Of a stretch of DNA of 10,960 bases, positions 1 to 7,816 are shown piece by piece (positions within the stretch are counted from its first letter, which is position 1; each line of letters starts with the position of its first letter). Position numbers and translations under genes: made by a program. The notes below the pieces were generated by a model that made no database searches, was not told the origin of the DNA, and saw only the letters and a list, made by a program, of their open reading frames with translations. The stretch comes from Podila epigama (taxonomy: Eukaryota; Mortierellomycota; Mortierellomycetes; Mortierellales; Mortierellaceae), in assembly GCA_015679605.1 (NCBI GenBank), contig JAAAVE010000488.1, positions 7,224 through 18,183 of the forward strand. The letters are read 5' to 3'.

Positions 1-127
1 TTTTGCATGTATCTATCTATGCTATTTCAACCATTTGTAATAAGCAACACTGCTATTATTATTGATTCTAGTTTTTCTAATATATTCAGGTGTGTCGTTT
101 TTTTTTCTTCTTCTCTCTTTTTCTTCT

Positions 128-2180
128 TTAAATCCGCTTCTGAGCACGCAAGCCGAGCGAAGTCAAGAGCTGGGCAACATACTTGACAAGCGAGGCCTGG
201 GCCATGAAGAGGAAAGAGGCTGTCAAGATGGACTGCACAATCTTGGATGAGATACCCTTGTACAGACCAGCAACACCCTCATACTTGATGATCTTGCGGA
301 ATCCATCCATGATGGACGTGTAACGTTCACGAGCATCGTTCGACTGCTTCAATTGCATGCGGGACTTGACCACACTATATAAAGTATACAATGGAGTGAA
401 TAGGTGAGCTCCAAGCGTTCATCATAACAGCAAACTCCTTCATGAAAACAAAACAGAAATCAAGGCCTATGATGAACAAACGAAAAAAATAGCAACAACA
501 ACAACATACATGTAAGGATAAGTGATGCTGGTAGCAGCGAGCTTGGAGATGGCTCCCAGCAAGAAAAAGTCAAAGCTGGTGAGGGCACGTGTCTTTATGA
601 TACGGGCCTTGATCTTTTCAAAGACAGTGTATTGGATGATAGGGTTGGCCACCAAGATCAAGGCAGGGGCAACACCTTGCCAGAAGGACTTGAAACCCTT
701 GTCCTTGATCATCTCGCGTGCAGTCTCGAGAGTGCCCAAAGGACGCGCATTGGGCTCGCCAGCATTGCGAGTAGAAATGCGTGTCTAATACGTGGATTTT
801 GAATCGTAACAAAGGAACGTTAGCAAAAAAGGCGTGTAATGCAGTACTCTTATGGCGGAACAAAAATGAACAAATGAAAAAAGTCATCAAATGAGACTTG
901 ACATACGTTAATGACCCAGATGGGGTTGGTGATCAGCACAGTGGCAGCACCTACAAAAACAAGTAGGATAAAGAAAATGAAGGAAAGAAGGGACAAAAAG
1001 AGATATGACGGTTAGAAAAAAAAAACAATAGCTTCGCGGTGTCTAGGGAGACATAAAAAAAAAAATAAAAAAAAAAGTAAAGTGTCGGGATGCATGCTCC
1101 TCTGATTGACCATATTGGCACCACATCCTGCGACATACCAGCGACAGCTCCTGCAGACATGGATTCGATTGTGCTCATCTGGGCCTTGTTGATGATCGAC
1201 TTTGTAAACTCGTAAAAGTAGTAGTAGCAGTAGTTGGTGAGCGAAATGCCGAACAAGGCACTATCCAGACCACTATTTCGTTGAATCAAAGATGATTATA
1301 GGTTGGACATTATAGTCGTTCAGTATCAATGTCCAAAATGAATAAGATGAACCGAGGTCACATCACCGAGGTCTCCTTTTATGTCGTTCTTTGCATCGGT
1401 CTCTTTGAGGGTGTGCTGGCATACATGCAAGCACGGTTACACTTACGAGTAAAGACCAGCAATACCCTCCTTGGCCAAAATCTTCTGGACAGCATCGGAA
1501 GTATTCTTGAATGTGCAAAATATATTAATCGAAAAAAAGGAAAACAAGTCAGTAAGTTGAATAATTGAAATGCTGTTAGTGTCCAAACACATGAACTTAT
1601 GCTTTATTATTCCCATCGCGACTTTGCTGTTGTCATGTTTGTTAAATCATGTCACTTTAGTCCACACTTTTTCCTTCTTTCCTTTCAACTCCTCCTGGTA
1701 AAAGGTGTGATGCCAATAAAAAAAAGGGAATGGTCCTTTACCTTGTAGGCATCCTTGCTCTCCTTGTTCTTTTGCACCTGGAGTCTGCTACTGATTGTGA
1801 TGAGGGGATAGGTCAAGGCCATGGAAATGATGCCACCTCCGGCACCTGTGACCAACAAAAGAAAAAAAAGTAAGTGTGAAACGAAACAAAGAAATAATTT
1901 TAGCAAAGTGTTCAAGTAGACGGGTGCATTCGAATGCAAATGAGTTGTCATGAGTTGTCATGAGTTGTCATGTCATGTCATGTCATGTCATGTCATGTCA
2001 TGTCGTGTCATGTCATGAGGTGCAATGGGGGGGTGTGGTGGACGGACGAACTGGAGAGTGAACAAGGAGCGAGCTACAAGACGTGTTGAAGAGGTCTAGT
2101 TGAGCAGATCGAATTGCCTCGTGTCTCTTGGAGAGGAGATTGTATTTACCGGCGATAGCGTGAACTGTGCTGTCAGACAT
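128..2180 (-). CDS. ANT1: Peroxisomal adenine nucleotide carrier-like protein (mitochondrial carrier family), 7 exons
   Basis: Spliced exons on the minus strand: 2180-2150, 1845-1742, 1505-1447, 1272-1139, 950-907, 784-510, 374-128 (stop TAA). Every junction keeps frame with GT...AG introns and gives 297 aa, the usual carrier length. The protein has three carrier repeats. Their signature positions read TYPLITISSRLQ (about residues 22-33), TNPIWVINTR (117-126) and TYPYIVVKSRMQ (212-223). The acidic residue of the classic PxD/ExxK/R motif is missing in all three, a pattern typical of the PMP47/ANT1/SLC25A17 peroxisomal branch rather than of inner-membrane ADP/ATP carriers. GLYSG and GLYKG elements follow repeats 1 and 3. 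Known family role: ATP/AMP exchange (and, in some members, cofactor exchange) across the peroxisomal membrane, supporting acyl-CoA activation in beta-oxidation. The acceptor of exon 3 (ACATTCAAG) is the least typical junction. A related NAD/FAD or CoA carrier is the main alternative. The family call is firm; the substrate is inferred. Confidence 0.88.
1941..2015. repeat. Tandem repeat, 10-bp units passing into 5-bp TGTCA units, inside carrier intron 1
   Basis: Three perfect copies of TGAGTTGTCA at 1941-1970 run directly into nine TGTCA pentamers at 1971-2015, with one variant copy (TGTCG near 2001). The pentamer equals the second half of the decamer, so the array probably expanded by slippage from it. 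It lies wholly inside intron 1 (1846-2149) of the carrier gene, which is that gene's longest intron at 304 nt. No function is apparent. Confidence 0.9.
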
Positions 2181-2835
2181 GTTTGGATATGTATGTGTAA
2201 GGTCTTTTAGATGTGGATTAGAGTAGAGTGGAGTGGAGTGGATTGTCAGTATAGGTAATATGTGTGAACAAAGGACAGTGAAAAGAAGTAGGAGAAGGAG
2301 AAGGAGAAGGAGAAGAAGAAAAAGAAGAATAAAAAGAGAAAATGGGAATGGCTTCTCCCTGTCATGTCATCCGGTTGGTTGAAGGGTCGCACTTTGCCCA
2401 CGTTAAGGTTCCGCACCGCAATGAACATCCCCGGAAAAAAATAATTTATTTTTTCGCGCAACCTTTTCATATGACAGTCTCGTTCGGTCTTCACACCACA
2501 AACACATCTCATTCAGCCTTATTTCCATCTCGGTGAGCACTACAAGTGGACAATCTTTTTTTTTTTTTTTTTTGTATTTTGTATTGTTGTTGTATTGTTT
2601 CCAGTGAACTGTCATTGGCATATTCATATCCTCCAAGCAGGGTGTTCACAACACTCCTTGGCCAGCAGGAAGGTAGGGCTCAATAGGCCAAATCAAGCTG
2701 AATGTCACTTTGCTGGCTAGGCCTGCTGAGCCTGACTTGTTTTAATGGCCTGTAGGCATAACTCGGTCCCTGCTTCAATGACAGGTTTTTTTGCTCTTCC
2801 CTCTTCCTTTGCCACATGGCTTCCTGTGTCAGATC
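2181..2835. other. Intergenic region between carrier gene and 57-aa ORF
   Basis: No convincing coding sequence is seen on either strand. Positions 2281-2330 are a purine-rich tract with AGGAGA hexamers. Read from the minus strand it is a TTCTCC pyrimidine tract about 100-150 bp ahead of the carrier ATG, which fits a fungal promoter/5' leader. A T run of about 20 nt lies near 2556-2573, followed by a TTTCCAG that resembles a plus-strand acceptor, but no open exon follows it. The remainder (2640-2835) is presumably the 3' flank of the minus-strand microprotein gene. No clear poly(A) signal was found. Confidence 0.5.
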
Positions 2836-3009
2836 CTACTCTTGGTCGTCACCCACAACAAAGTTGGCTATTGGCTCGAACAGGACAATGGAGCAGAGTA
2901 TCATCACCAGGATGAAGGGTCCAAAGATGTTGCCGATAATCAAAAAGAAGATCCAGGCAACAGGCGATGGGCATTTTGCGGATGTCGCAAGGGTCGTTTT
3001 GATTGACAT
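2836..3009 (-). CDS. Hypothetical 57-aa single-pass membrane microprotein
   Basis: A minus-strand ORF runs from ATG at 3009-3007 to TAG at 2838-2836. The product has a short polar N-terminus with two Lys and a Cys (MSIKTTLATSAKCPSP), then a long hydrophobic stretch at about residues 18-44 (starting VAWIFFLIIGNIFGPF), a segment FEPIANFVV, and an acidic end GDDQE. One long or two short membrane helices are possible. The frame is not preserved as anything sensible on the plus strand. A good acceptor, TTTTCCTACAG, lies 17 nt before the ATG on the minus strand, suggesting a 5' UTR intron, or an upstream coding exon that would lengthen the N-terminus (the frame stays open back to that AG). I recognise no family. 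The alternative is a chance ORF, made less likely by the clean hydrophobic pattern and the splice site. Confidence 0.5.
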   Translation of the reverse strand: MSIKTTLATSAKCPSPVAWIFFLIIGNIFGPFILVMILCSIVLFEPIANFVVGDDQE

Positions 3010-3619
3010 TTTATGAAGGACTCTATCTGTAGGAAAAGTCGTGTTGAGAGAAATGAAATGAAAAGGAGTAAGTGAAGAAAGAAAGAAAAAATGTTATTGT
3101 TAAAGACACATATATATTCTTAAAAAACAAAAGACAAGAAAAAACAAAAAGCAGGTAAAAGAAAAGGGAAGAGAAGGGGCGGGCGGGTAAGATGCCATTG
3201 ACCACGAGTGGTAACAATAACCGGATCATGCCTACCAACCTACCATACCAACCTACCTACTGACCGTCCTGTATCCTATCCTGTATTTCTTTCTTTCTGT
3301 AACTGTTTGCAGTCTGTCTGCGAAACAATGCACAGCTTTGACCCTTTTTTTCTTTGTTGGCTTCCCCTATTGTGTCCATTGTGTGTGTGTGTTGTATGTG
3401 TGTTGTGTGTTGTATGTGTGTTGTGTGTTGTGTGTTGTCCTTTGGGGCACTTCCGTTTTAGGATGACCACCATTAGACCAGATGTAATTAGGTTTGGGTG
3501 GCTTACTCTTGTGCACAAGGTGCGTTGGGTGTTTGTTCAGCTTTTTTTTTTCCAACGGACAGTCTTTCCTGATCAACATCTTTTTTTGCCAAAAAGTAAC
3601 AGGAGTAACAGGATTCATA
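3010..3619. promoter_or_regulatory. Divergent intergenic region between two microprotein genes
   Basis: These 610 bp separate the starts of the minus-strand 57-aa ORF and the plus-strand PIGBOS1-like gene, so both promoters probably lie here. The part nearest the minus gene (3023-3120) is pyrimidine-rich on the minus strand and may be a 5' UTR intron ending in TTTTCCTACAG. Clustered CCTACC/CCAACC motifs occur at about 3231-3260; on the minus strand they read GTAGGT/GTTGGT and could supply intron donors. A GT-rich repeat sits in the middle. The part nearest the plus gene holds a T run near 3542-3550. No TATA box is clear. Confidence 0.4.
3380..3438. repeat. GT-rich microsatellite with an 18-bp duplicated unit
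   Basis: An alternating GTGTGT tract is followed by two exact copies of an 18-bp unit beginning GTTGTATGTG at 3391-3408 and 3409-3426, then GTTGT/GTGT remnants. It lies between two divergent starts. Alternating purine-pyrimidine DNA of this kind can adopt the Z form, but no effect on expression is shown here. Confidence 0.85.
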
Positions 3620-4145
3620 ATGTCTGCATTCAATCGCTACATTCCAATGGTCATTGCCACCGGTGTCGGTGTCATGTCTGGTTTTTACATCTGGGAGCCC
3701 ATGTTCAAGAAATACCAAAGGCAAGGGAGCGTGGACCTGGACCTATGCAAAAACCTAGATGATCGTTGACTGCAATATCTTTTTTTTTCTTGTTCTTTTT
3801 CGATCGCGGGATCCTAGGATCAGTCAAAGATCTGGATCAAGCTCTATGTTACCACACATCGCACACGGCTAACTAATCATATCGATTTCTTTGTATTGTA
3901 CATTCCTTAGAGAGAGCAAGGGTACTTGGCAATACGAGGTGGTGCAGCAAACACGAGCAGAGGAACGGAACCGTGATGCAGATGAAGTAGCTGCCAACAT
4001 TGCAGCCACTCGGGTACAAGACAAGCCAACAGAGAGCAAGGAGAATGCCGCTACCTCACCGGCCTTGTCGTCTTCATCATCATCATCACCATCATCACCA
4101 CCATCAGTGTCGTCTCCACCTACTTCAACACCAGCAGTAGCATAA
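3620..4145 (+). CDS. Small membrane-anchored protein, PIGBOS1-like, two exons
   Basis: Exon 1 is 3620-3720 and exon 2 is 3911-4145 (stop TAA), giving 111 aa. Exon 1 encodes a short N-terminus, a Gly-rich hydrophobic helix at about residues 8-25 (PMVIATGVGVMSGFYIW) and EPMFKKYQ. Short N-terminus, helix with GxxGxYI(F/W)xP, then a basic/aromatic F..Y segment is the arrangement of PIGBOS1-type mitochondrial outer-membrane microproteins; this likeness is from pattern memory, not a search. Exon 2 adds a charged segment (RESKGTWQYEVVQQTRAEER, then NRDADEV), probably helical, and a low-complexity Ser/Pro tail from a TCA-rich tract. The intron (3721-3910) starts GCAAGG after AAAG and ends TTAG. A branch-like GCTAACT lies about 40 nt before the acceptor, and the split codon AG|A is Arg in frame. 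A weaker alternative is donor GTGGAC at 3731 with acceptor AG at 3913-3914, also in frame. The start has A at -3 (ATAATG). Confidence is good for a real gene and moderate for the family. Confidence 0.68.
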
Positions 4146-4728
4146 AGATGAATTAATTCATGATAGACTTCCTACAAGCCAGTGCCACCAAGATGGGCCT
4201 GCAAAAAATGTACACTAGTCAGGGTTATTAGTCAGTAACAACAGAAAGAAAAACGTGTTTGTTTTATGTATGCATGGACGTCAAGACAGCATTACTACAC
4301 CATGAAATGAGTGTTGAACGACATGACATTCATGACCTGAACAAAGCTACACTGACTGACTGACCAAAGGCTGCTGTATTGTGGCTTGATGGACGTCGCT
4401 CACTTTTATCCCTCCCCTTTGCAAATAAAAACAATCTCCGCCGGATCGAGCCGTGTGAGTGTCGATGTTGAGAGAGAGAGAAGGAGGAGGGGGATCTGAT
4501 TATGAGTGAATGTGTACATCTGCAGTGAGTGTGTAAGTGAGTGTGTATTGCCTGTTGTTCTGCAAATAGTGTTGTGCAGTCGCTCGCAGACTGACTGACA
4601 GCTCATCCGTCATTTTTCGAAATCGTCTCCTTCCCATCAAAACCCGATTCCTTTTTATTTTTTTTATTCTCTTTCCTTCTTTTTCATTTCATCTTCTCTT
4701 CACTCCTCTCTCCCCTCTCTTCAACACC
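4146..4728 (+). promoter_or_regulatory. Intergenic region: 3' flank of small gene and promoter/leader of fumarase
   Basis: No gene is seen. An AATAAA at 4424-4429 could end the upstream transcript but is far from its stop. Simple-sequence patches include ACTGACTGACTGACC near 4350, a GAGAGAGAGAG/GGAGGAGG tract at about 4470-4494, and GTGAGTGTGT-type repeats at about 4526-4548. Positions about 4640-4728 form a strongly C/T-rich stretch directly ahead of the fumarase ATG (sequence ACACCATG at the start), as is usual for highly expressed fungal housekeeping genes. Confidence 0.5.
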
Positions 4729-6001
4729 ATGAACATCTTGAAGTTGAACGCCACCAAGGTTACCCCTGTGAGTGAGCCTTCTCCCTCTCTTTCCATGTAT
4801 TTTACAGAAGGACAGCATCAACAAATCCTTGACCTATCGCTTTTCATTTAGTCTGATCTTCATCCTCACCTCACCTCACTTCCATGTTCTCATGGAAACA
4901 AACTGATGGATTAACATTGCAAAAGATAAACAGCTGAACTGACATTTTCTCCTCTTGTCATGCATTCAAAATAGGCTCTTCGTCAGCAGATGCGCTCCTT
5001 CAGCGCTGGTCCCGCTGTCTGGGTAAGTCTACAAAACAAAACAAAAAGACTCGACAAAAAAAGACTGGAAAACGCTGCTTTTGGTGGTCAGTAGTAGATC
5101 CTCAGTCATCAACATACAACAAGGATATACAGAGGATGGACTTTTTATGGCCTTGTCATTGACAGGGGCATATATCTATCGTCGCGTTTCTTTGGTTGTT
5201 GGTGTTGTTGCTCTGTGCTATGCTCCCACGTCCAAAAGACGGGCTGTTCTGTTTCTTGACCTACAACTCACAATACAATACAACATGCAAACATCCTTCA
5301 GCCACCCGCACGGGTCGCCATCAACAACAAGCATGGTCTGGTCGCCTCTCCACATTGTTGATGTGTGTGTGGCTTAAGTATGCTTGTTGCCGGTTGGTTG
5401 GCTGCTTTGCTAGTTGTTTGCTGTTATTGTGGGAAAGACACTTTTCTTCTACATCCATCCCCCCCTTTTTTATTTTCTCATTCATTCTTTCTCAATTTCC
5501 AACTTTTTTAACTTGTTTGTTTCTAATCACACAATGTCAACGTCCATCTTTCCTAAACTTGACCCACAGGCTCAAAAGTTCCGTCAGGAGGCCGATACCT
5601 TTGGCAACCTCGAGGTCCCCGCTGACCGCTACTGGGGTGCCCAGACTCAGCGGTAAATTTTCATTTTGCCTTTTTATCCTTTTTATCGCGAATCTTTCTT
5701 TGCTCGCTTGGATCTTTCAACAGAACGCGACACTCACACACTCTCTTTTTTTGAATACCTCATTCAACTTACGCGCTGCCTACAATAGTTCGCTCCAGAA
5801 CTTTGATATTGGTGGACACACTGAGCGCATGCCCGAGCCTCTCATCAAGGCCTTTGGTGTCTTGAAGCGCGCCGCCGCCACCGTCAACATGACCTATGGT
5901 TTGGACAAGACCGTCGGTGAGGCCATCGTCAAGGCTTCGAACGAGGTCATCGAGGGTAAGCTCCTCGACCACTTCCCCCTTGTTGTCTGGCAGACTGGTT
6001 C

Positions 6002-6038
<37 letters not shown>

Positions 6039-7309
6039 TCGAACCGCGCCATTGAGCTCTTGGGAGGTGAGCTCGGCTCCAAGAAGCCCGTCCACCCCAA
6101 CGACCATGTCAACATGTCCCAGTCCTCCAACGACACCTTCCCCACTGCCATGCACGTCGCTGCTGCCATTGAGATCAACCAGCGCCTCATCCCCTCCATC
6201 ACTCTCCTCCGTGATGCCCTCAAGGCCAAGAGCGACGAGTTCAAGGACATTATCAAGATTGGTCGTACTCACTTGCAGGATGCCACCCCTCTCACTCTCG
6301 GACAAGAGTTCTCTGGCTACGTCCAGCAGCTCACCTACGGTCTTGAGCGTGTCGAGGCCACTCTTCCCCGTCTCTACAACCTTGCCCAGGGTGGTACCGC
6401 TGTCGGCACTGTAAGTTTATGTTCATTCCTTTTTCGTATTGCTATTGTCACTTTTTTCTTTTCTGTCTCACTCTTTGTGTGTGCGTGTGTGCGTGTGTGC
6501 GTTCTCGAATGCAAATGTATTTTTTTTCGTGTGTGTCTTGTCACTTCTCTCACATGCTTCTATATACTCATTGCTGGACTCATTGAAAATCTCGTTTCGA
6601 CTCTTAGGGCTTGAACACCCGTGAGGGCTTCGATGTCAAGGTCGCTGAGGCCATCTCTGGCATCACCAAGCTCCCCTTCAAGACTGCCCCTAACAAGTTT
6701 GAGGCTTTGGCTGCCCACGATGCCATTGTCGAGGCTCATGGTGCTTTGAACGTGTTGGCTGTTTCTTTGATGAAGATTGCCAACGACATTCGTTTCTTGG
6801 GCTCTGGCCCCCGCTGCGGTCTCGGTGAGTTGAACTTGCCCGAGAACGAGCCTGGTTCTTCCATCATGCCTGGCAAGGTCAACCCCACCCAGTGCGAGGC
6901 CATGACCATGGTCTGCTCGCAGGTGATGGGTAACAACACCACCGTCAGTGTTGCTGGCTCGAACGGTCACTTTGAGTTGAACGTCTTCAAGCCCGTCATG
7001 ATCAAGAACACTATCCAGTCCATCCGTCTTCTCTCGGATGCCTGCGTGTCCTTCACCAAGAACTGCGTTGTCGGTATTGAGGCCAACGAGAAGAAGATCA
7101 ATGCCATCATGAACGAGTCCCTCATGTTGGTCACTGCATTGAACCCTTACATTGGTTACGATAACGCTGCCAAGTGCGCCAAGAAGGCCCACAAGGAGGG
7201 CACCACCCTCAAGGAGGCTGCTATGTCCCTCGGTCTTTTGAACGAGCAGCAGTTCAAGGAGTGGGTCCGCCCTGAGCTCATGCTTGGCCCCACTGCTGCC
7301 AAGAAGTAA
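4729..7309 (+). CDS. FUM1: Fumarate hydratase, class II, mitochondrial form (5 exons)
   Basis: Exons: 4729-4767, 4975-5022, 5570-5652, 5789-6410, 6608-7309 (stop TAA), for 497 aa. All introns are GT...AG and all phases agree. Fumarase reversibly hydrates fumarate to L-malate in the TCA cycle as a homotetramer. Exons 1-2 encode a basic, hydroxylated N-terminus ([18 protein letters not shown], then [11 protein letters not shown]), typical of a matrix presequence with a likely cleavage near RSFS. The core starts near residue 32 ([23 protein letters not shown]). Visible active-site blocks are [13 protein letters not shown] (126-138), [19 protein letters not shown] (159-177), [15 protein letters not shown] (215-229, with the catalytic-type His218) and [11 protein letters not shown] (347-357, with the flexible-loop Ser348 equivalent). 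These define the iron-independent FumC/FUM1 class. Codon use is strongly C-ending (GTC, AAC, CGC, AAG), suggesting high expression. Intron 2 (547 nt) is far longer than the others (136-207 nt) and contains an alternative start, listed separately. Confidence 0.96.
5436..5533 (+). promoter_or_regulatory. Pyrimidine-rich tract before the internal fumarase ATG
   Basis: The tract is rich in T and C, with blocks such as CATTCATTCTTTCTC and TTTTTTAACTTG, and ends in CTAATCACACA just before the ATG at 5534. It could serve as a core promoter/leader for the short isoform, as the polypyrimidine and branch region of intron 2, or as both. No TATA box is evident. Confidence 0.4.
5534..7309 (+). CDS. FUM1: Alternative-start fumarase isoform, probably cytosolic
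   Basis: ATG at 5534-5536 opens 12 codons ([12 protein letters not shown]) that continue in frame through the exon 3 acceptor into [13 protein letters not shown] transcript starting inside intron 2 would therefore encode 480 aa: 5534-5652, 5789-6410, 6608-7309. The peptide lacks a presequence, so the product should remain cytosolic. The context ACACAATGTC has A at -3. About 95 bp before it (5440-5530) are T/C-rich, like the leader ahead of the first ATG. In the long transcript the same 12 codons lie in the intron tail, where no AG occurs between a CTAAT branch-like site (5523-5527) and the true acceptor. Fumarase is needed in both compartments in fungi. Use of this start is inferred; the open in-frame reading is directly visible. 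Confidence 0.6.
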
Positions 7310-7816
7310 ATTACCATAGTCTCTTCTTTTTGTTACATATCACTTTATCTTTGTTCTCTCTCTCTCTTTCCAATATAAAAAGGGAACAAGCCCCAAACCA
7401 TTAGAATCTCATTCAACTGAACTCCAGTTCGGGTATGGTGTACGCAAAGGTACCCATAAATTGCAAATGATACAAGAATGTATCTTTGTGTAGCCAGCCT
7501 CTATTTTTACAAATGACTTATGCACATGCCAGTGACAACATGCGATAATGCTTTTTTATTTGTTTTTTATTTTCAAAAGTATTAGTAAATGAAGCTATTG
7601 GCAAGGGTCGTTTTCTCGGGGGCAGGATGGATGGAAGGAGGAAGAGGATGTTTGATGTCCAAGACGAAGAAAAAGGGTTTTCCAATCACACCACCAAAAG
7701 AGAAGTGAGTGCAAAAAGAGAGAATGAGCGCAGAGTTGATGAATAAATAAATTAATGTTTGGGAAACTTGTTCTCTTTAAAGTGCAAGCAAAAAGTGCAT
7801 AGAAAACAGCCTTTTT
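7310..7816. other. Convergent 3' flanks of fumarase and the secreted-protein gene
   Basis: No coding sequence is seen. The plus strand has CAATATAAAA at about 7371-7380 and AATAAATAAATTAA at 7742-7755 as possible poly(A) signals for fumarase. The minus strand has AATAAA-type sequence (TTTATT on the plus strand) at 7555-7560 for the converging gene. If the distal signals are used, the two 3' UTRs overlap by up to about 190 bp. Single hexamers are weak evidence in fungi. Confidence 0.35.

Noticed and set aside
2342-2636. Short overlapping frames on both strands of the intergenic region
   Set aside because: The products are dominated by poly-Lys or poly-Phe from A/T and GGAGAA runs, with no domain or splice support.
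2816-3016. Plus-strand 66-codon frame opposite the 57-aa microprotein
   Set aside because: Its sequence is a featureless mix of residues, whereas the minus strand gives a coherent membrane protein with an upstream splice acceptor.
3208-3762. 184-codon plus-strand frame across the GT repeat
   Set aside because: The Cys/Val-rich product comes from the microsatellite, and the frame crosses the PIGBOS1-like exon out of frame.
4350-4610. ACTGACTGACTGACC and related short repeats considered as regulatory operators
   Set aside because: They are simple slippage repeats with no dyad symmetry or known factor site that I could support.
5769-6305. 178-codon open frame antisense to fumarase exon 4
   Set aside because: It lies wholly opposite a conserved exon with strong C-ending codon bias, which removes antisense stops. 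Its product is a Gly/Val/Asp/Leu-rich string typical of such mirror frames, with no recognisable domain.
5196-6614. Long plus-strand frame that includes fumarase exon 4 with extra residues before and after
   Set aside because: It is exon 4 read through introns 2, 3 and 4, which happen to lack stops in that frame. Fumarase homology stops exactly at the splice sites.
6560-7192. 210-codon open frame antisense to fumarase exon 5
   Set aside because: Same cause as above: biased codon use of the real exon. The product has no family-like pattern.
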